Source: Cenococcum geophilum 1.58
Taxonomy: Eukaryota > Ascomycota > Dothideomycetes > Gloniales > Gloniaceae
Length of the DNA stretch: 64,000 nt
Direction of reading: 5' to 3'
Assembly (NCBI GenBank): GCA_001692895.1
Contig: KV748222.1
Coordinates: 278,683 to 342,682 of the forward strand
In this document: in pieces, positions 34,620-45,559 of the stretch
Position numbering within the stretch: position 1 is the stretch's first letter
How the letters are laid out: the number at the start of each line of letters is the position of its first letter
Notes under the pieces: model-generated
Database searches by the model: none
What the model was told of the DNA's origin: nothing
Seen by the model: the letters and a program-made list of their open reading frames with translations, nothing else
Position numbers and translations under genes: made by a program

Positions 34620-34639
34620 CAAACCTCAAACAAATGCCA

Positions 34640-35450
34640 TTAATGCACTAGTTAACAATATTATAAAAGCACAGTAGAGAGCTCCTAAACAATACCTACT
34701 TACTTTACTTACCTCTACTTTAAAAATCAAAGGCAAATCTTTCTTAATTATTGCCCGGAACTTTAACTAAAGAATAAATAAAATAATAGTAGATACTAAA
34801 AAGGAAATAAAATATACTAAACCAAATAGTAAACCAATTATCAGTCTTACTAAGATACTAAGATTTTAAAAACAACTAGTTAAATAATAGAAAGCTACCG
34901 TGGTAATAAATATAAACATAAGTCCTATAATTAATAAGTATTAGGCATTTCCTAGGGTAGCGTTTACTAAAGAGTCGTTTAGATTTTAAAGGGTTTAGAT
35001 TTTGTCGCCTAGTAAGTCTAAAATGACTTTTAATACAATATCGGAAATATTTAAAGGTAATATATAGTAGTCCCGTATACTATTAGCATACTTAAAATAA
35101 AGCTTTTTTATTCCTACCAATAGATTCCTAGGGATGTTTTTATTAATAAAGTTATTTGCTATATTCTAAGCTGCTATAGTAATAGCATTTACACCACTTT
35201 TAATTGCTAACGCAGCTATATTTATACCGCTCTTAATTACTAACGTAGCTATATTTACACCGCTCTTAATTACTAAAGCGGCTACATTCTTAGCGCTTAG
35301 AGTAGCTATAGCAGGACCCCTAACTGCGCTCTCTACTAAGGTAGTACTATTACCTATAAGACTTTAAACCTAGCTAGGAATAGGCTAAAGAATATCGCTT
35401 ATAGCCTGCAGCTTATAGGACAACCCCATTAATAGAGTAAAGTTTATTAA
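34640..35450 (+). pseudogene. Decayed multipass membrane-protein gene, 5' part
   Basis: A plus-strand frame with RIP-type stops begins with a polar part (IKGKSFLIIARNFN, about 34725). It passes into hydrophobic segments encoded by a 33-bp tandem repeat (35190-35290) that specifies an 11-residue unit close to PLLITNVAIFT, repeated three times, then ALRVAIAGPLTALSTKVVLL. It runs to 35450, where the LTR element begins, and the readable frame seems to resume after that element. No family was recognised. Confidence 0.4.
35190..35290. repeat. 33-bp tandem repeat, three copies
   Basis: Units close to acaccgctcttaattactaa plus cgtagctatattt. The multiple-of-three period fits an 11-residue hydrophobic repeat in the plus-strand relic. 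Confidence 0.7.
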
Positions 35451-37467
35451 TGTTCGGGTCACGGTAGGGGGGGGGGTTTTTAGTTTCAATCGATTTCTTT
35501 TTCCTTCTTTCTACTTCTACAGGTGGAAGTTGGTGGATCTCCTAAGCTCGCTTAGCTCACGTAGTAAACCCAATTGGTTATAAGTAACCGTGTCTACTAT
35601 ATTACAGAACCTTATTCAGACACTAGCAACAACTAGGAAATAAGAGAAAGGGGTACTAGTAAATAAGTCCGTAGTCTCTATCCCTCTCCCTTTTCAAATT
35701 TGGTCCAAAACACCTCCGCCTTAGGGTCGCCGTGATAACTAGGACAGGGTTCTATGTTAAGGTAGAAGTTAGAAGCTCCAAACCTTGCTATAAAGGTATC
35801 CCCTTGGTTATCGTCGTCGTCGTTAGTATCGCCGTTACTGCCCTCAAAATCGGAGATATATTAACGTATTTTTCGGTCCCTTTCGTCCTTTATATGGTTC
35901 GTAGACTAATATCCAGATTTACTGCATACAAAGCACTTTTTGCCCTTATTGCGGTATTAACGGTTAGGGGGGTAATATTATTAGTCGGTATAGAATAATT
36001 TAATCTCTGGTTCTTATTTACCGTATATCGCGATTAAGGATTTAATATCACTAATAAGGCCGGTAAGGGTAGTAGCGGGTTGGAAACAGGCTGGTTTATA
36101 AGCTAATACATCTTAGCACGCAGTAAGAAGCTTATTATAGAATGTTGTGTTATTCTAAAGGTCCTTTACTAACCCGCGTTGTAGCTACCACATCTTATTA
36201 ATTAATACCTAAAATGCTTGGCCTGTATCAAGTCCTTTTTAAGCAGTAACTTATTTAAGTATAATCGCATTCTACTTTAATAGAATATCGCGTTTATATT
36301 CGTCGCCCTTAAAGTATAATTTTAGGCCTATGCATACATTCTTAAGAAGGTTAAGGTCTTTAAGGTAAATAAAGTAGTATTTAAGAGCAAGGCCGCGGAG
36401 TATAGTAGGAATAGCAATAATATACGCTTGCTTAGGGACGCCAGCTTAAAGGCAGTAGTTTTAGAAGATCTTAAACTTAAAATCAAAGTTATCTTATTTG
36501 CTGGAGTATTTAACTTCGTCCGTGTAGAGCTTAGCTAAGTTAGTAATCTCTCTTCCGAAGCTTCCTTATACGGCGAGCTGGTCTATAGCTTGGGTCGCAG
36601 TTAGTAGTAATAGTAGAGCTAGGGTAGAGTCGTCGGTAGGGTCGTCGGTAGGGCCATTAGTAGGGTCATTAGTAGGGTCATCAGTAGGGCCGTTGGTAGG
36701 GCCGTTAGTAGGGTCGTCAGTAGGCCATTTTAAGGGAGTTGGTTCGTAAATAACTCCTAAAAGACCGTCTATAATTAACTTCCTTGCCTCCTTTCATATA
36801 TATACCCTATTTTCACGGAGGTAATCCCTAATCTCCCTTAATCGATCCTTACCAAGGTTATTAAGTATATCCTTTATAAACAACTTAAAATCGTCAATAA
36901 AGCTCTCCCATAAGTTAAATCCCTTCCATCCCTTCTTCTTATATATTAATAATCGCCAATCAACGAATACTTCGACTTCCTTAATATTGGTTACAGTCGC
37001 GTCAATTCCGGTCTTCTATTTTGTAGTATTTATTACGGAGGTAGCCATCGCGGAGGTAGCCATCTTTTGGTTCCGTAGTTAATTAGATTTAATAGTTAGA
37101 CTAGAAGCATGGAAACCCACAAACTAATTATTCTAAAGGCGTAATGGACGCAGGTTAGAAGCGCGAGTAACCTTATAAACTGGCCTTTAGGCTTAGCAAG
37201 CAATACCTTAATTCTTAGCCTTTGATAAGAGGTCTAGAGAACCAGACAGTGCCTCTCTTCGTTATTCCTTTGCTAATCTGTGCGGCACTAATCAGTATTT
37301 AGGTCATGGTGGGGGGGGGGGTTTTTAGTTTTAATTAATTTCTTTTTCCTTCTTTCTACTTCTACAGGTGGAAGTTGGTGGATCTCCTAAGCTCGCTTAG
37401 CTTACGTGGTAAACCCAATTGGTTATAAGCAACCGTGTCTACTATATTACAGAACCTTATTTAGACA
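35451..37467 (-). mobile_element. Gag-only (TR-GAG-like) non-autonomous LTR retrotransposon, 2,017 bp
   Basis: Direct LTRs of exactly 172 bp lie at 35451-35622 and 37296-37467. Each begins with a TG-type end followed by a poly-G run and ends ...agaca. The 5-bp target duplication ATTAA lies at 35446-35450 and 37468-37472. The LTRs differ at about 12 positions, all transitions, so they diverged by RIP. The internal region read on the minus strand encodes a Copia-like Gag only: a Pro/Thr/Asp repeat region (about 36720-36600), a Gag core with SLIAIYGK-type ending (about 36040), a zinc-knuckle-like CFVC (about 35935) and a C-terminal ASNFYLNIEPCPSYHGDPKA (about 35785-35725). There is no room for protease, integrase or RT. 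It is structurally whole, coding-dead, with many breaks. Confidence 0.87.
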
Positions 37468-37472
37468 ATTAA

Positions 37473-40030
37473 ATTTACCTATAACTAGGTATAAGTTTAA
37501 GAGCACTAAAGATAGTATTAAATAAATCTATTTACTTACGTTTAACGTTGCAATACCTATATTTTTAAATTCTAGTTTAAATAATACCAGAAGCCTAAAT
37601 ACTGCATAGTAGATAGCGATAGTAAAGAAAACAATTAATATGCCAAACTTTACCTATTAGTTATCGTATTTTTAGCTACTATATTTACTAGTTATAACAA
37701 CTCCACTATATTAGCTAGTTAGGCTTAATAGTAGATCTTTCTTAAGCACGGTATAGTTCTTAGGCGGTTTATAAGTACTTCCTTAGGTATTTAACCAATA
37801 GAGTTATTCTACAATTTTTTCTAAGTACCTTTCCTTTAGCATAATAAATGGAGATTAAATGTCTTTAGACAATAAGATTACTTAAAAAGGCTGCAGAAGT
37901 TTCTAGTAAGAGGTTAAGAGATTAAAATTCTTAAAAGTATATAATTGGAAAAGAGTTCTATACTTAAATACTAATTACTAACTAAAAGCTAATCCTAGTA
38001 TAGTTAGCTCTAAAAGGAGCTAATTTAAGACTCTTTTTATCCTATTTAGGCTTAATTTAGCCCAATAAGGGTTTCTTTATAACTAAAATAGCTATAAAGG
38101 TAGATTTCTTACTCTAAAGCATTTATAGTTCTATTTACTAATATATTCTAAAAAGACAATTTATATCCTAATCCTACTTAGAGGCTTTTTAGCAACTTAT
38201 AAACTATAACAAAATTTTAATAAGGCCTCGGCATAATATAATCTCATTAGGTAATAAGAGAGTAAAACTATCTATATATAGAGGAACCTAAAAGAAATTT
38301 TTACTAAGCCTCTACTTAGTTTAAGGGCCTAAAATAAAAACCTTCCTCTTAAACTAGTAAGGGTTTATTAAAAATACTAATAAATATTCTACTATATATT
38401 TTATAAATCCATATATTTAGGGCTGTAAATTACACTTTACTTTTATTACTTAGTTTTTAACCGCAGCTATATAACTCCTTTATAATATTTATACCCTTAT
38501 TTATATATCCTCCCTTACTCTAAAAAGCCTTACTATTACCACATTAATTTATCTAGAGACAATAGATATGGTAGGAGGTAGTCCGCTAAATAGTAAGATA
38601 CCGACTATAATATCTATAAGTACAATTACGGAGCTCCAGTTAGCGCAATTTCTTAAAAATTTAGAGGTTTCGTTTTTTAATAACAGCCTAATAAATATTA
38701 GAAGATAGGGCACTAATAAATACGCCAATAACACTGTTGAAATTGTTAGCAAAATCGCTGCTATAGGTATCCCTCTCTATGCTATACGCCATATACTAAC
38801 TAACACCTTTATAGTAAGAAGAGGTCTACCTTAAGAGCCTTATAAACCTCCTTACAAACTATAACGCAGTATTAATTCCTCCTTGCAATTATTTATTCCC
38901 TATAAACTTAACTCCTAAATTCTTTACACTTACTAATCTTATAACATCTATAAGTATTAGCGCCACTATTGGACTTTCCTAATATATAGCAGCTACTAAT
39001 CCTTTGCTTATAGGTGCGGTATTATTAATACTTATAGTTAAATTACGATATAACGCCTTCTTTTATTATATTTAGGGTGAAGTGCCTAACCCAGCTCTAT
39101 TTAATACTAGAATTAGCGGTATATAAGCTTACAATCTTACTCTTTTATTTACAGTCTCTAAATTATACCCAGTTAAAGTCCTAGTATCTATTTTACTAAC
39201 ACTAACGGTTATATAACTAGCTAGTGCTAAATATTTAAATAGTACCGGAAGGCTGGTAAAGTAAGAGTTTATATAGGACCTAATATAAATACCTTTCGTC
39301 GCTGAAGCCGGTAAGCAACTATTAATTAAATAGGTTAACTAGCTAAATAAACCTATCTATAAACCACTAAATATAACCGTAAAAGGAAAGGGGACTATAT
39401 ATATACTATAAGAAATAAACGGAGCGGCTTTTGTAATAGTAATAGTTTAATAACCTAATAATATTAATAACCTAACTCTTATAACAATAGCAGGACTAGT
39501 TATTATACTATTATCCTAGGGGGACATTATAGAGGATTTTATAAAGTTATTATTTTAGAGAGAAAAGCTTAGTATAGAATATAGATAGCGTAATTCTTTA
39601 ATGTTTTAGTAAATTAGATTTTAGTTACTTTATTAGCTTTATTTATAGCTAACTTTACCCCCTTAAAAATTTAAACTCATTACGTACAAGTATTTATCTC
39701 GCTACTATAGTATTTATATCCGTATAGGCCTTCCGCTAGCCTTACTATACTAAGTTAAGTAGTATAAGAGTAGAATTTCCTACTAAAGCTAGTTATGCAA
39801 AAGAATATATAATTTTTTTAAAATTAGCTTATTAGTAGGTCTAGTGGCACCTAAACCTCCAAGTCTATACTACTTAAGTGCGATTTAATAAGGTAAAAAT
39901 AGGTATATATATAAATAGCAACTCCTATCTATATAAGGAAAGATATTAGACTATAAAATAAGTCCTATTTAGCTTCGCTAAAGGACCGGTTCTTTTAGGC
40001 TAATTAGGCGTTTAATAAAAGGGGAAATGT
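37473..40030 (+). pseudogene. Decayed multipass membrane-protein gene(s), 3' part
   Basis: A plus-strand frame with RIP-type stops can be followed with frame changes for about 2.5 kb. The clearest part (about 38930-39700) alternates hydrophobic segments with short loops: TPKFFTLTNLITSISISATI, PLLIGAVLLILIVKLRYNAF, YPVKVLVSILLTLTVI, INNLTLITIAGLVIILLS, with many stops where Trp is likely. An earlier part reads TIDMVGGSPLNSKIPTIISI (about 38560). It may belong to the same gene as 34640-35450, split by the LTR element. The 67-residue minus-strand frame at 38549-38752 is antisense to this. No named family was recognised. Confidence 0.45.
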
Positions 40031-40329
40031 TAGGCGCTATAATTTTCAATTAATATAGCTAAGCTATACGCCTAGGCTATATTACTTATAAACTTCGCTT
40101 TGTCAGTAATAAGAGACCTAAAAAGCCGGTAAAGAGTAATCTAGAACCAGTTTTAGAACCTTTAAATTTAAAAGGATGCCTTTAGCTATATAAGCCTAAG
40201 AGCCAGAAATAGTATTTAGAGAGTTCAAAAACAGAGCCTCTACTACTTTAAGTCAATCTTCTTCTTTAAAAGGCCCCGTAAACACCAACTAAGCTTAAAC
40301 ACGTTATATCTTTATCTATTTAGACTCTC

Positions 40330-41190
40330 TTAAACTATATAGCCTCTAACTATATTATAAATAATGTGTTTACCTCTACTCTCCTTACTAGTAAAACTCT
40401 TTAAGCATATCCTTAATTACTTACCTATTTAAGATATCCATAATATAATATATAGCTCTTAACAACTCTATTTTATAGGCCTAAATACTTTTTAGCAGAA
40501 GTATTATTATAAAGTAAAAGTTAATATATCGCTAAAAGGCTTAGTAGAGTTTAAAGAATTCCTAAAGCGCGAGCCCTATTATTATATTAAAGAAATCACT
40601 CTTAATATAACCTTACTAGACTAGCATGGACGTTGGCTATTATTAAGCCCTCTTACCTCTCTCCTTATTAAAAGCTTAAGGGTTATAAAGAATTTCACTA
40701 TAATTATATATTATAATACTCCTTACTACTATAGATATAGAGACGAATATAAACTCGCGATTATACTATTAATAATAGCAAAAGCTTTATAAAATAGACC
40801 CCTTAAACTCTAACTAAAAAATATAAGGTTTAAAGACCTTCGCAATCTAAATAAATACTTATTAATCCTTAAGCACGTAAAACTCCTAAATCTTACAGTT
40901 ATACTTAGTAGATTTTCACAGCTGTAGGTAGATAGTCCTTTTTGGTTTATATATTACTTATTAAACCTTAAAACTCTATTATTATTTATTAAAGTATTTA
41001 AACCGGGTAATCGGAGTGCTATTATAGGCATATTAGAAAATATTAGTTCTAAGTAGCTATAAGAGTTAACTATATCTGGGTGCACGATAGGTTATTAAGG
41101 TCTTAGAACTGCTCTATAACCATTTAAAGGTTTACTTAAGGCTTTAACTTTAATAAACGTAAAACTTTATAACCTTAGCGAGTTTATAAA
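40330..41190 (+). pseudogene. F-box-like protein relic 3
   Basis: The plus strand opens with KLFKHILNYLPI followed by DIHNII (about 40387-40446), an F-box-like pattern like those at 13748 and 16960. It continues with FIGLNTF and KVKVNISLKGLVEFKEFLKR (about 40510-40570). A leucine-rich region follows, with LKNIRFKDLRNLNKYLLILK (about 40820-40880), HVKLLNLTVIL and ELTISGCTIGY (about 41070). It ends where a palindromic element is inserted at 41193. Stops are of the RIP type. Confidence 0.55.
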
Positions 41191-41192
41191 TA

Positions 41193-41584
41193 ACGTGTTC
41201 CACCACCGAGCGCATCACTTCAAAATACACCAAAAAGCCTAAATTTTAATCTTAAATATCTCAACAACAACTTAATAATATTTTCTAAAAATTTAAATAT
41301 NAGCTCTTATATACCTATTCTANTNCCTATTATAATATTAGAGCGTGCAGTCTAGTAGTTATTGAGATATTTCGAAAAGTCTTTGTTTTTAGGCCCTAAA
41401 CCCTATATATCTTAACAACCACTAGACTGCACGCTCTAATATTATAATAGGNANTAGAATAGGTATATAAGAGCTNATATTTAAATTTTTAGAAAATATT
41501 ATTAAGTTGTTGTTGAGATATTTAAGATTAAAATTTAGGCTTTTTGGTGTATTTTGAAGTGATGCGCTCGGTGGTGGAACACGT
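41193..41584. mobile_element. Near-perfect palindromic foldback element, 392 bp, TA target
   Basis: The ends ACGTGTTCCACCACCGAGCG and CGCTCGGTGGTGGAACACGT are perfect inverted repeats, flanked by TA at 41191-41192 and 41585-41586. The arms continue inward for about 185 bp each with almost no mismatch, centred at 41388.5, leaving a tiny diverged centre. Ambiguous bases are mirror-placed: 41301/41476, 41323/41454 and 41325/41452 all sum to 82777, as do the element ends. The TA target and ACGT start match the element at 19311-19728, and both carry a ttaacaaccact box, so they belong to one structural class. There is no coding content. Confidence 0.88.
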
Positions 41585-41639
41585 TATATAATTCTTTATC
41601 TTAATATTAAGTATATCCGCCTTTAGAGTATTATAATAT

Positions 41640-42700
41640 ATAGTAAATATATTAGGTTTTTTAAATATTATAAAAGTAATATAGGCCTTTTAGATAAGCT
41701 AGTTACTAATCTTAAGTATAGGCTCTAATATTAACTTAAATTTGCTACTTCGTTACTTTAATATTGCTACTCTATTTAGCTAAGGTTGTAATATAGCCGG
41801 GCTAGGACGGATTTTAAAATTTCTAACCTATATTAGGCGCTTCCGCCTATATAAATATATATAGAGGGCAATTACTATAATAATAAATATAAAAATAGCT
41901 ACTGTAATACCTGCAACTCCGCCGCTACCTAAAGACTTATAGTTAGAGACTTTTCGTTAACTATTAAGAATCTTATTACTACTTTTTTATCAGTATATAT
42001 ATCTCTACTATAGGGTTTAACTTACCTTATTACTTAAAACATAGTTTTTAATTTAAATCCCTTTAAAAGGTTAGAGGGAGACCCTATACTTATATATATA
42101 ATTACTAACTCTTAATTACTAAAAATAAAGAGGCCCTAGAAAAGGATCTTATGCTCTACTATATTTAGAAAATAATATTATTTAAGAAAGTTTATAATAT
42201 AAATCTACCTATAGCAGCCCTCTTATCTACTATTAAAAGGATATACAGCATAAACAATTCTATCTCTATTACACGCCTATTAAGGCCTATACGCCCTATA
42301 AAACCGTCCTACTATAGTTATCTAAAACTCTATCTTACTCGCGTCTCTTATTAGTTTTTTAATTTAGGCTATAAATTAGAACTAAGTAGCTCTTATATTC
42401 CGATTAAAGGACCTCCGCTACTATATTATAATAATATTAACTATAAAACTAGGGTCTCAATTAGTTAATCCTTAAATCTCTTAGATAATAGGAGTATAAT
42501 ATTTAGATCATTAGATTCTAGGAAATATATATTTAAGCCTAGCTACTAGAATACAAAACTATTAAAAGCTAAATAGGGCCTAGTTTAGGGTTTTATAGGG
42601 GGTCCCTCTCCCCTATATAAATAGCCTAGATCCTTATCAATATAATCCTAATATAATTTCTAACAGAAATACTATTTAGGTTTAGTTAATGCTAAATAAG
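41640..42700 (-). pseudogene. Decayed single-pass membrane-protein gene
   Basis: A minus-strand frame reads from about 42400 through FYRAYRP, NRDRIVYAVYPFNS (about 42270-42230) and SIGSPSNLL (about 42085). It then gives SLGSGGVAGITVAIFIFIII (about 41940-41880) followed by VIALYIYLYRRKR (about 41880-41840). A Gly/Ser stretch, about 20 hydrophobic residues and a basic stop-transfer sequence is the typical C-terminal arrangement of single-pass fungal cell-surface proteins. The extracellular family was not identified. Stops replace Gln/Trp. Confidence 0.45.
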
Positions 42701-42746
42701 CTAGGGTTTACTTTAAATATTAGCACATATATATAACCTATAGGCC

Positions 42747-42770
42747 TTTTAACATCCTAGGATATTAAAA
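42747..42770. repeat. Second copy of the TTTTAATATCCTAGGATATTAAAA palindrome (one change)
   Basis: Reads ttttaacatcctaggatatt aaaa, preceded by ataacctataggcc. This is the inverted counterpart of the block at 3973-4015. Confidence 0.5.
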
Positions 42771-43239
42771 TGTTTAGAAAAGTGACTTTTTAATTCTTTA
42801 AAGCCGTCCGACGTGATATATATAACTAGTTTTATTAATAAATATAAAAGGAGAAGAAAACTATTAATCTAGACCCCAAGATAGGACGCGCTATTTTTAG
42901 TGTATAAAGTATGCCTATATAACTCTAGAAACGGTTCCTATAAGGGTGTTAAAACCTTACCTAAATTGATTCCTATATAATTTCAGCATATAGAACGGTC
43001 TCTTCCTTTAAAAAATTATTTTTATAGAACTTTGGCTATAACTAAAACGTGGAATAAATAAGATCTTTAGCGTAGAGGTTATTAAAAAATACATTCTCCC
43101 GATATACGCTTAACTACTTATATATCCTTTTTATCTAACATTCTCGTAGGATAAGATAACAGCTGCCAATTATAAAAAGAGTAGAGTAAATTCTTTAATA
43201 TAAGTGTCCAAGCATTATTATAAAGCTTTAAATATTACT

Positions 43240-43990
43240 AAGTTAATTAATAACAGTATTGCTAAAACTATCAGCACTAACAGCTCTATTATCGCCCTTT
43301 TAAATAATACTATAAACACCTCTAAGTTTTCTTATAGAAATATTATATTAGTTAAAGGTTAAATAGGAAAAAGTATAATCTTAATTATATTAAAGAATAA
43401 TAAGCTAAAAGACGGTATTGCTTAAGTAGATTATATTATTTGTAATAATCTTTGGGTTATAAGTAGTAATAGCATTTAGATATATCTATGTCTGGATATT
43501 AAACCGGTAGGTATTTCTATCGATTTAATAATAATGCTAACTATATTTAGGCTAAGTGTATTACTATTTGTCCTATTTAGAGCAGTATTACTAATTTACT
43601 ATTTAATAACTTTCTTATTCCCTACTTTTAGGGGGCCTACCAGCCAGTATACTAAGGTAATAACTTTATAGCTTATAACGGCATAAAGCAAGTTAAATTT
43701 AAGGTTATTAAGGTAGACCCTTTAGAATTTGGCATTATTACACAGGATATAGTTATTTATAATAGTAAGCCAATCCGACGCAAAAGTAGCCTATTAACTT
43801 TATTTACGTATAAGCCAATAAAGGTCCCGTTTAGTCTTAGCCTAAAGCTTTAGCTTAACAATAAATATAAAAATATAATTTAGTAGAAAGAATGCCTTTA
43901 TAGTATAGGTAAGTGCATAGGCGTATATAAGCTAGATACTTTAAACTAGAGTTAGAAACTCTTTATTATATAGATTAGGCCATAATATAG
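43240..43990 (+). pseudogene. CDC48/p97-like N-terminal domain relic
   Basis: The plus strand matches the N domain of the AAA ATPase CDC48/p97 in order. NSSIIALLNNTINTSKF (about 43285) equals the NxSVV...L start. YRNIILVKG is the counterpart of RGDTVLLKG. ILKNNKLKDGIA precedes VDYIICNNLWV, the counterpart of NRVVRNNLRV. YLCLDIKP follows. After a break the second subdomain reads GAYQPVY (family EAYRPV), IAYNGIKQVKFKVIKVDP and LEFGIITQDIVIYNSKPIRR (about 43725-43784), matching VEFKVVETDP.YCIV..DTVI...EPI.R. Beyond about 43990 the match fades: I see no Walker A or other AAA motif. CDC48 unfolds ubiquitinated substrates, and its N domain binds cofactors. This copy is dead. Confidence 0.72.
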
Positions 43991-44259
43991 ACTTCCGTAT
44001 TATCCATATAACCTAATATTAAATTAATAAAGAAACTTAATAGACGAGTATTTTAGTATATAAAGTTCGCTGCTATACTAGCATTATAACTAGGAGTTAA
44101 GCAGGAGATAGATATAACATATTAGTACTCTCTATGTCCTATTATCTTTTCTAAATAAAAGTTCTGTGAGCTTATACTTTTAGTCTAATATATCCTAGCC
44201 CGTTTTACTAAGATTTATTTTTTAGTTAATAACGCTCTACCTAACGTAAAGTTGAAATA

Positions 44260-45300
44260 TAAGTCGGACGCCTCTTTCTGGCACGGCGATGCCTATATAC
44301 CCTAGGCGTACCCTCTATATAAATAGAGCTGCCTATTTAACCCATCACGAATTAGTTTTAGCTAGCTATAAATTATATCCTTAACACCAGCGATAAATAT
44401 TTTATATATACCAGTTGGTATCCGAACAGTAAGTTAATAATTTCTTCCGTTATAGTTATATCTATCTAATTTCCATCGTTAGCTAGCCGCTCTATTATCC
44501 CTTAAGCCTATATACTATATCTTATCCTTTATATAACTAATAGCGACTTATCTTATATAAGCTGGAAGAGTATCCATAGGTAATGCTTAAAGTGTCTTCC
44601 AGCTTTAATATATTTAAAAAGTGCAATAACTTAGTAAGCTTTAGTAAAGGCTTTATTATCGGTTAGCGGAGGCGTTAAAGGCGTATCTACGTCTATAACG
44701 CTTAAAGGTGGTATAATATAATATTTTTTTAGAGAATTCTATAACGTAGATATAGCCATATATTATATAATAAGTTAGGCCGTATTACGAAGTTAGACTA
44801 TAATTATCGCGAGCTTAGTCCGCGTTAAGATTTCCTATACGCTTTAGTTAACTTAATAATAGGCAACCTTAGGCTACGGCAATATAATCTATATAAGAAT
44901 ACTAGCGTTTGCCAAGAATATAATAACTTTAGTCTTAGGCGAGTTAAGGCAAAAGCTAGTTTCGTAAGTAACTATATATTTAAAGCATACCTAGGCTTTA
45001 TAGCTTCTACTTATTAGTACTTAGTTACTATTATAAATTCTACGCACCAGAAATAGAGCATTAGTCGTCTACGGTAAGGGGTTGGCTAAAGTAGCATAGT
45101 AAGTAATTTTGAGTTAACTAGTTACTATTTTTAGAAGGGCTTTATTCCAGCTCCCTTTCTCTATAAAATGCGCTTCTATAGTTAGTATAGTAGAAAGCTA
45201 ATAGATTCTAGCTAAAGCTAATTTTACCACTAGCTATTCTGGAATACTTAAATTTCGGGGGGCCTATATATAAATAAAATGAAAAATTCAATCCCAGAAT
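44260..45300 (-). pseudogene. Unidentified decayed coding frame
   Basis: The minus strand gives about 1 kb of one frame broken almost only by TAA/TAG, for example IEAHFIEKGSWNKALLKIVT (about 45185-45125), NSPKTKVIIFLANASILI and YYIIPPLSVIDVDTPLTPPL (about 44725-44665). No family was recognised, and compositional shortage of TGA means this could be spurious. Confidence 0.28.
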
Positions 45301-45559
45301 AGCTTTACCTTAAAAAGTAAACCTTAAGCGTGCTAAGTGGAGGGCTTAATATTAACAACAGTTATCTAAATATATTTATAAGGTTATAGAACTTTTAACT
45401 AGCAGACTTAAGTTACTAATTAAGTCTTAAAGCTAGTAAATTGGGGATTTTAATTAAACTATTATAAGTCCATCTAATTATAGGTCCTAATAATCCTTAT
45501 AATTAGACATTTCTACCTAAGAAGCGGCATTTATTTAAAAATATATATATATATAAGTA

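Noticed and set aside
35732-35998. Plus-strand 88-residue hydrophobic frame, looks like a small membrane protein
   Set aside because: Antisense to the Gag C-terminal region of the gag-only LTR element. Hydrophobicity comes from the reverse of acidic/Asn-rich codons.
36600-36730. Apparent CRISPR-like or minisatellite array of gggtcgtcggta-type units
   Set aside because: Short in-frame repeat encoding a Pro/Thr/Asp stretch of Gag. No spacers and the wrong organism type for CRISPR.
38549-38752. Minus-strand 67-residue frame with two apparent membrane segments
   Set aside because: Antisense to a longer plus-strand membrane-protein relic. No independent start or motif.
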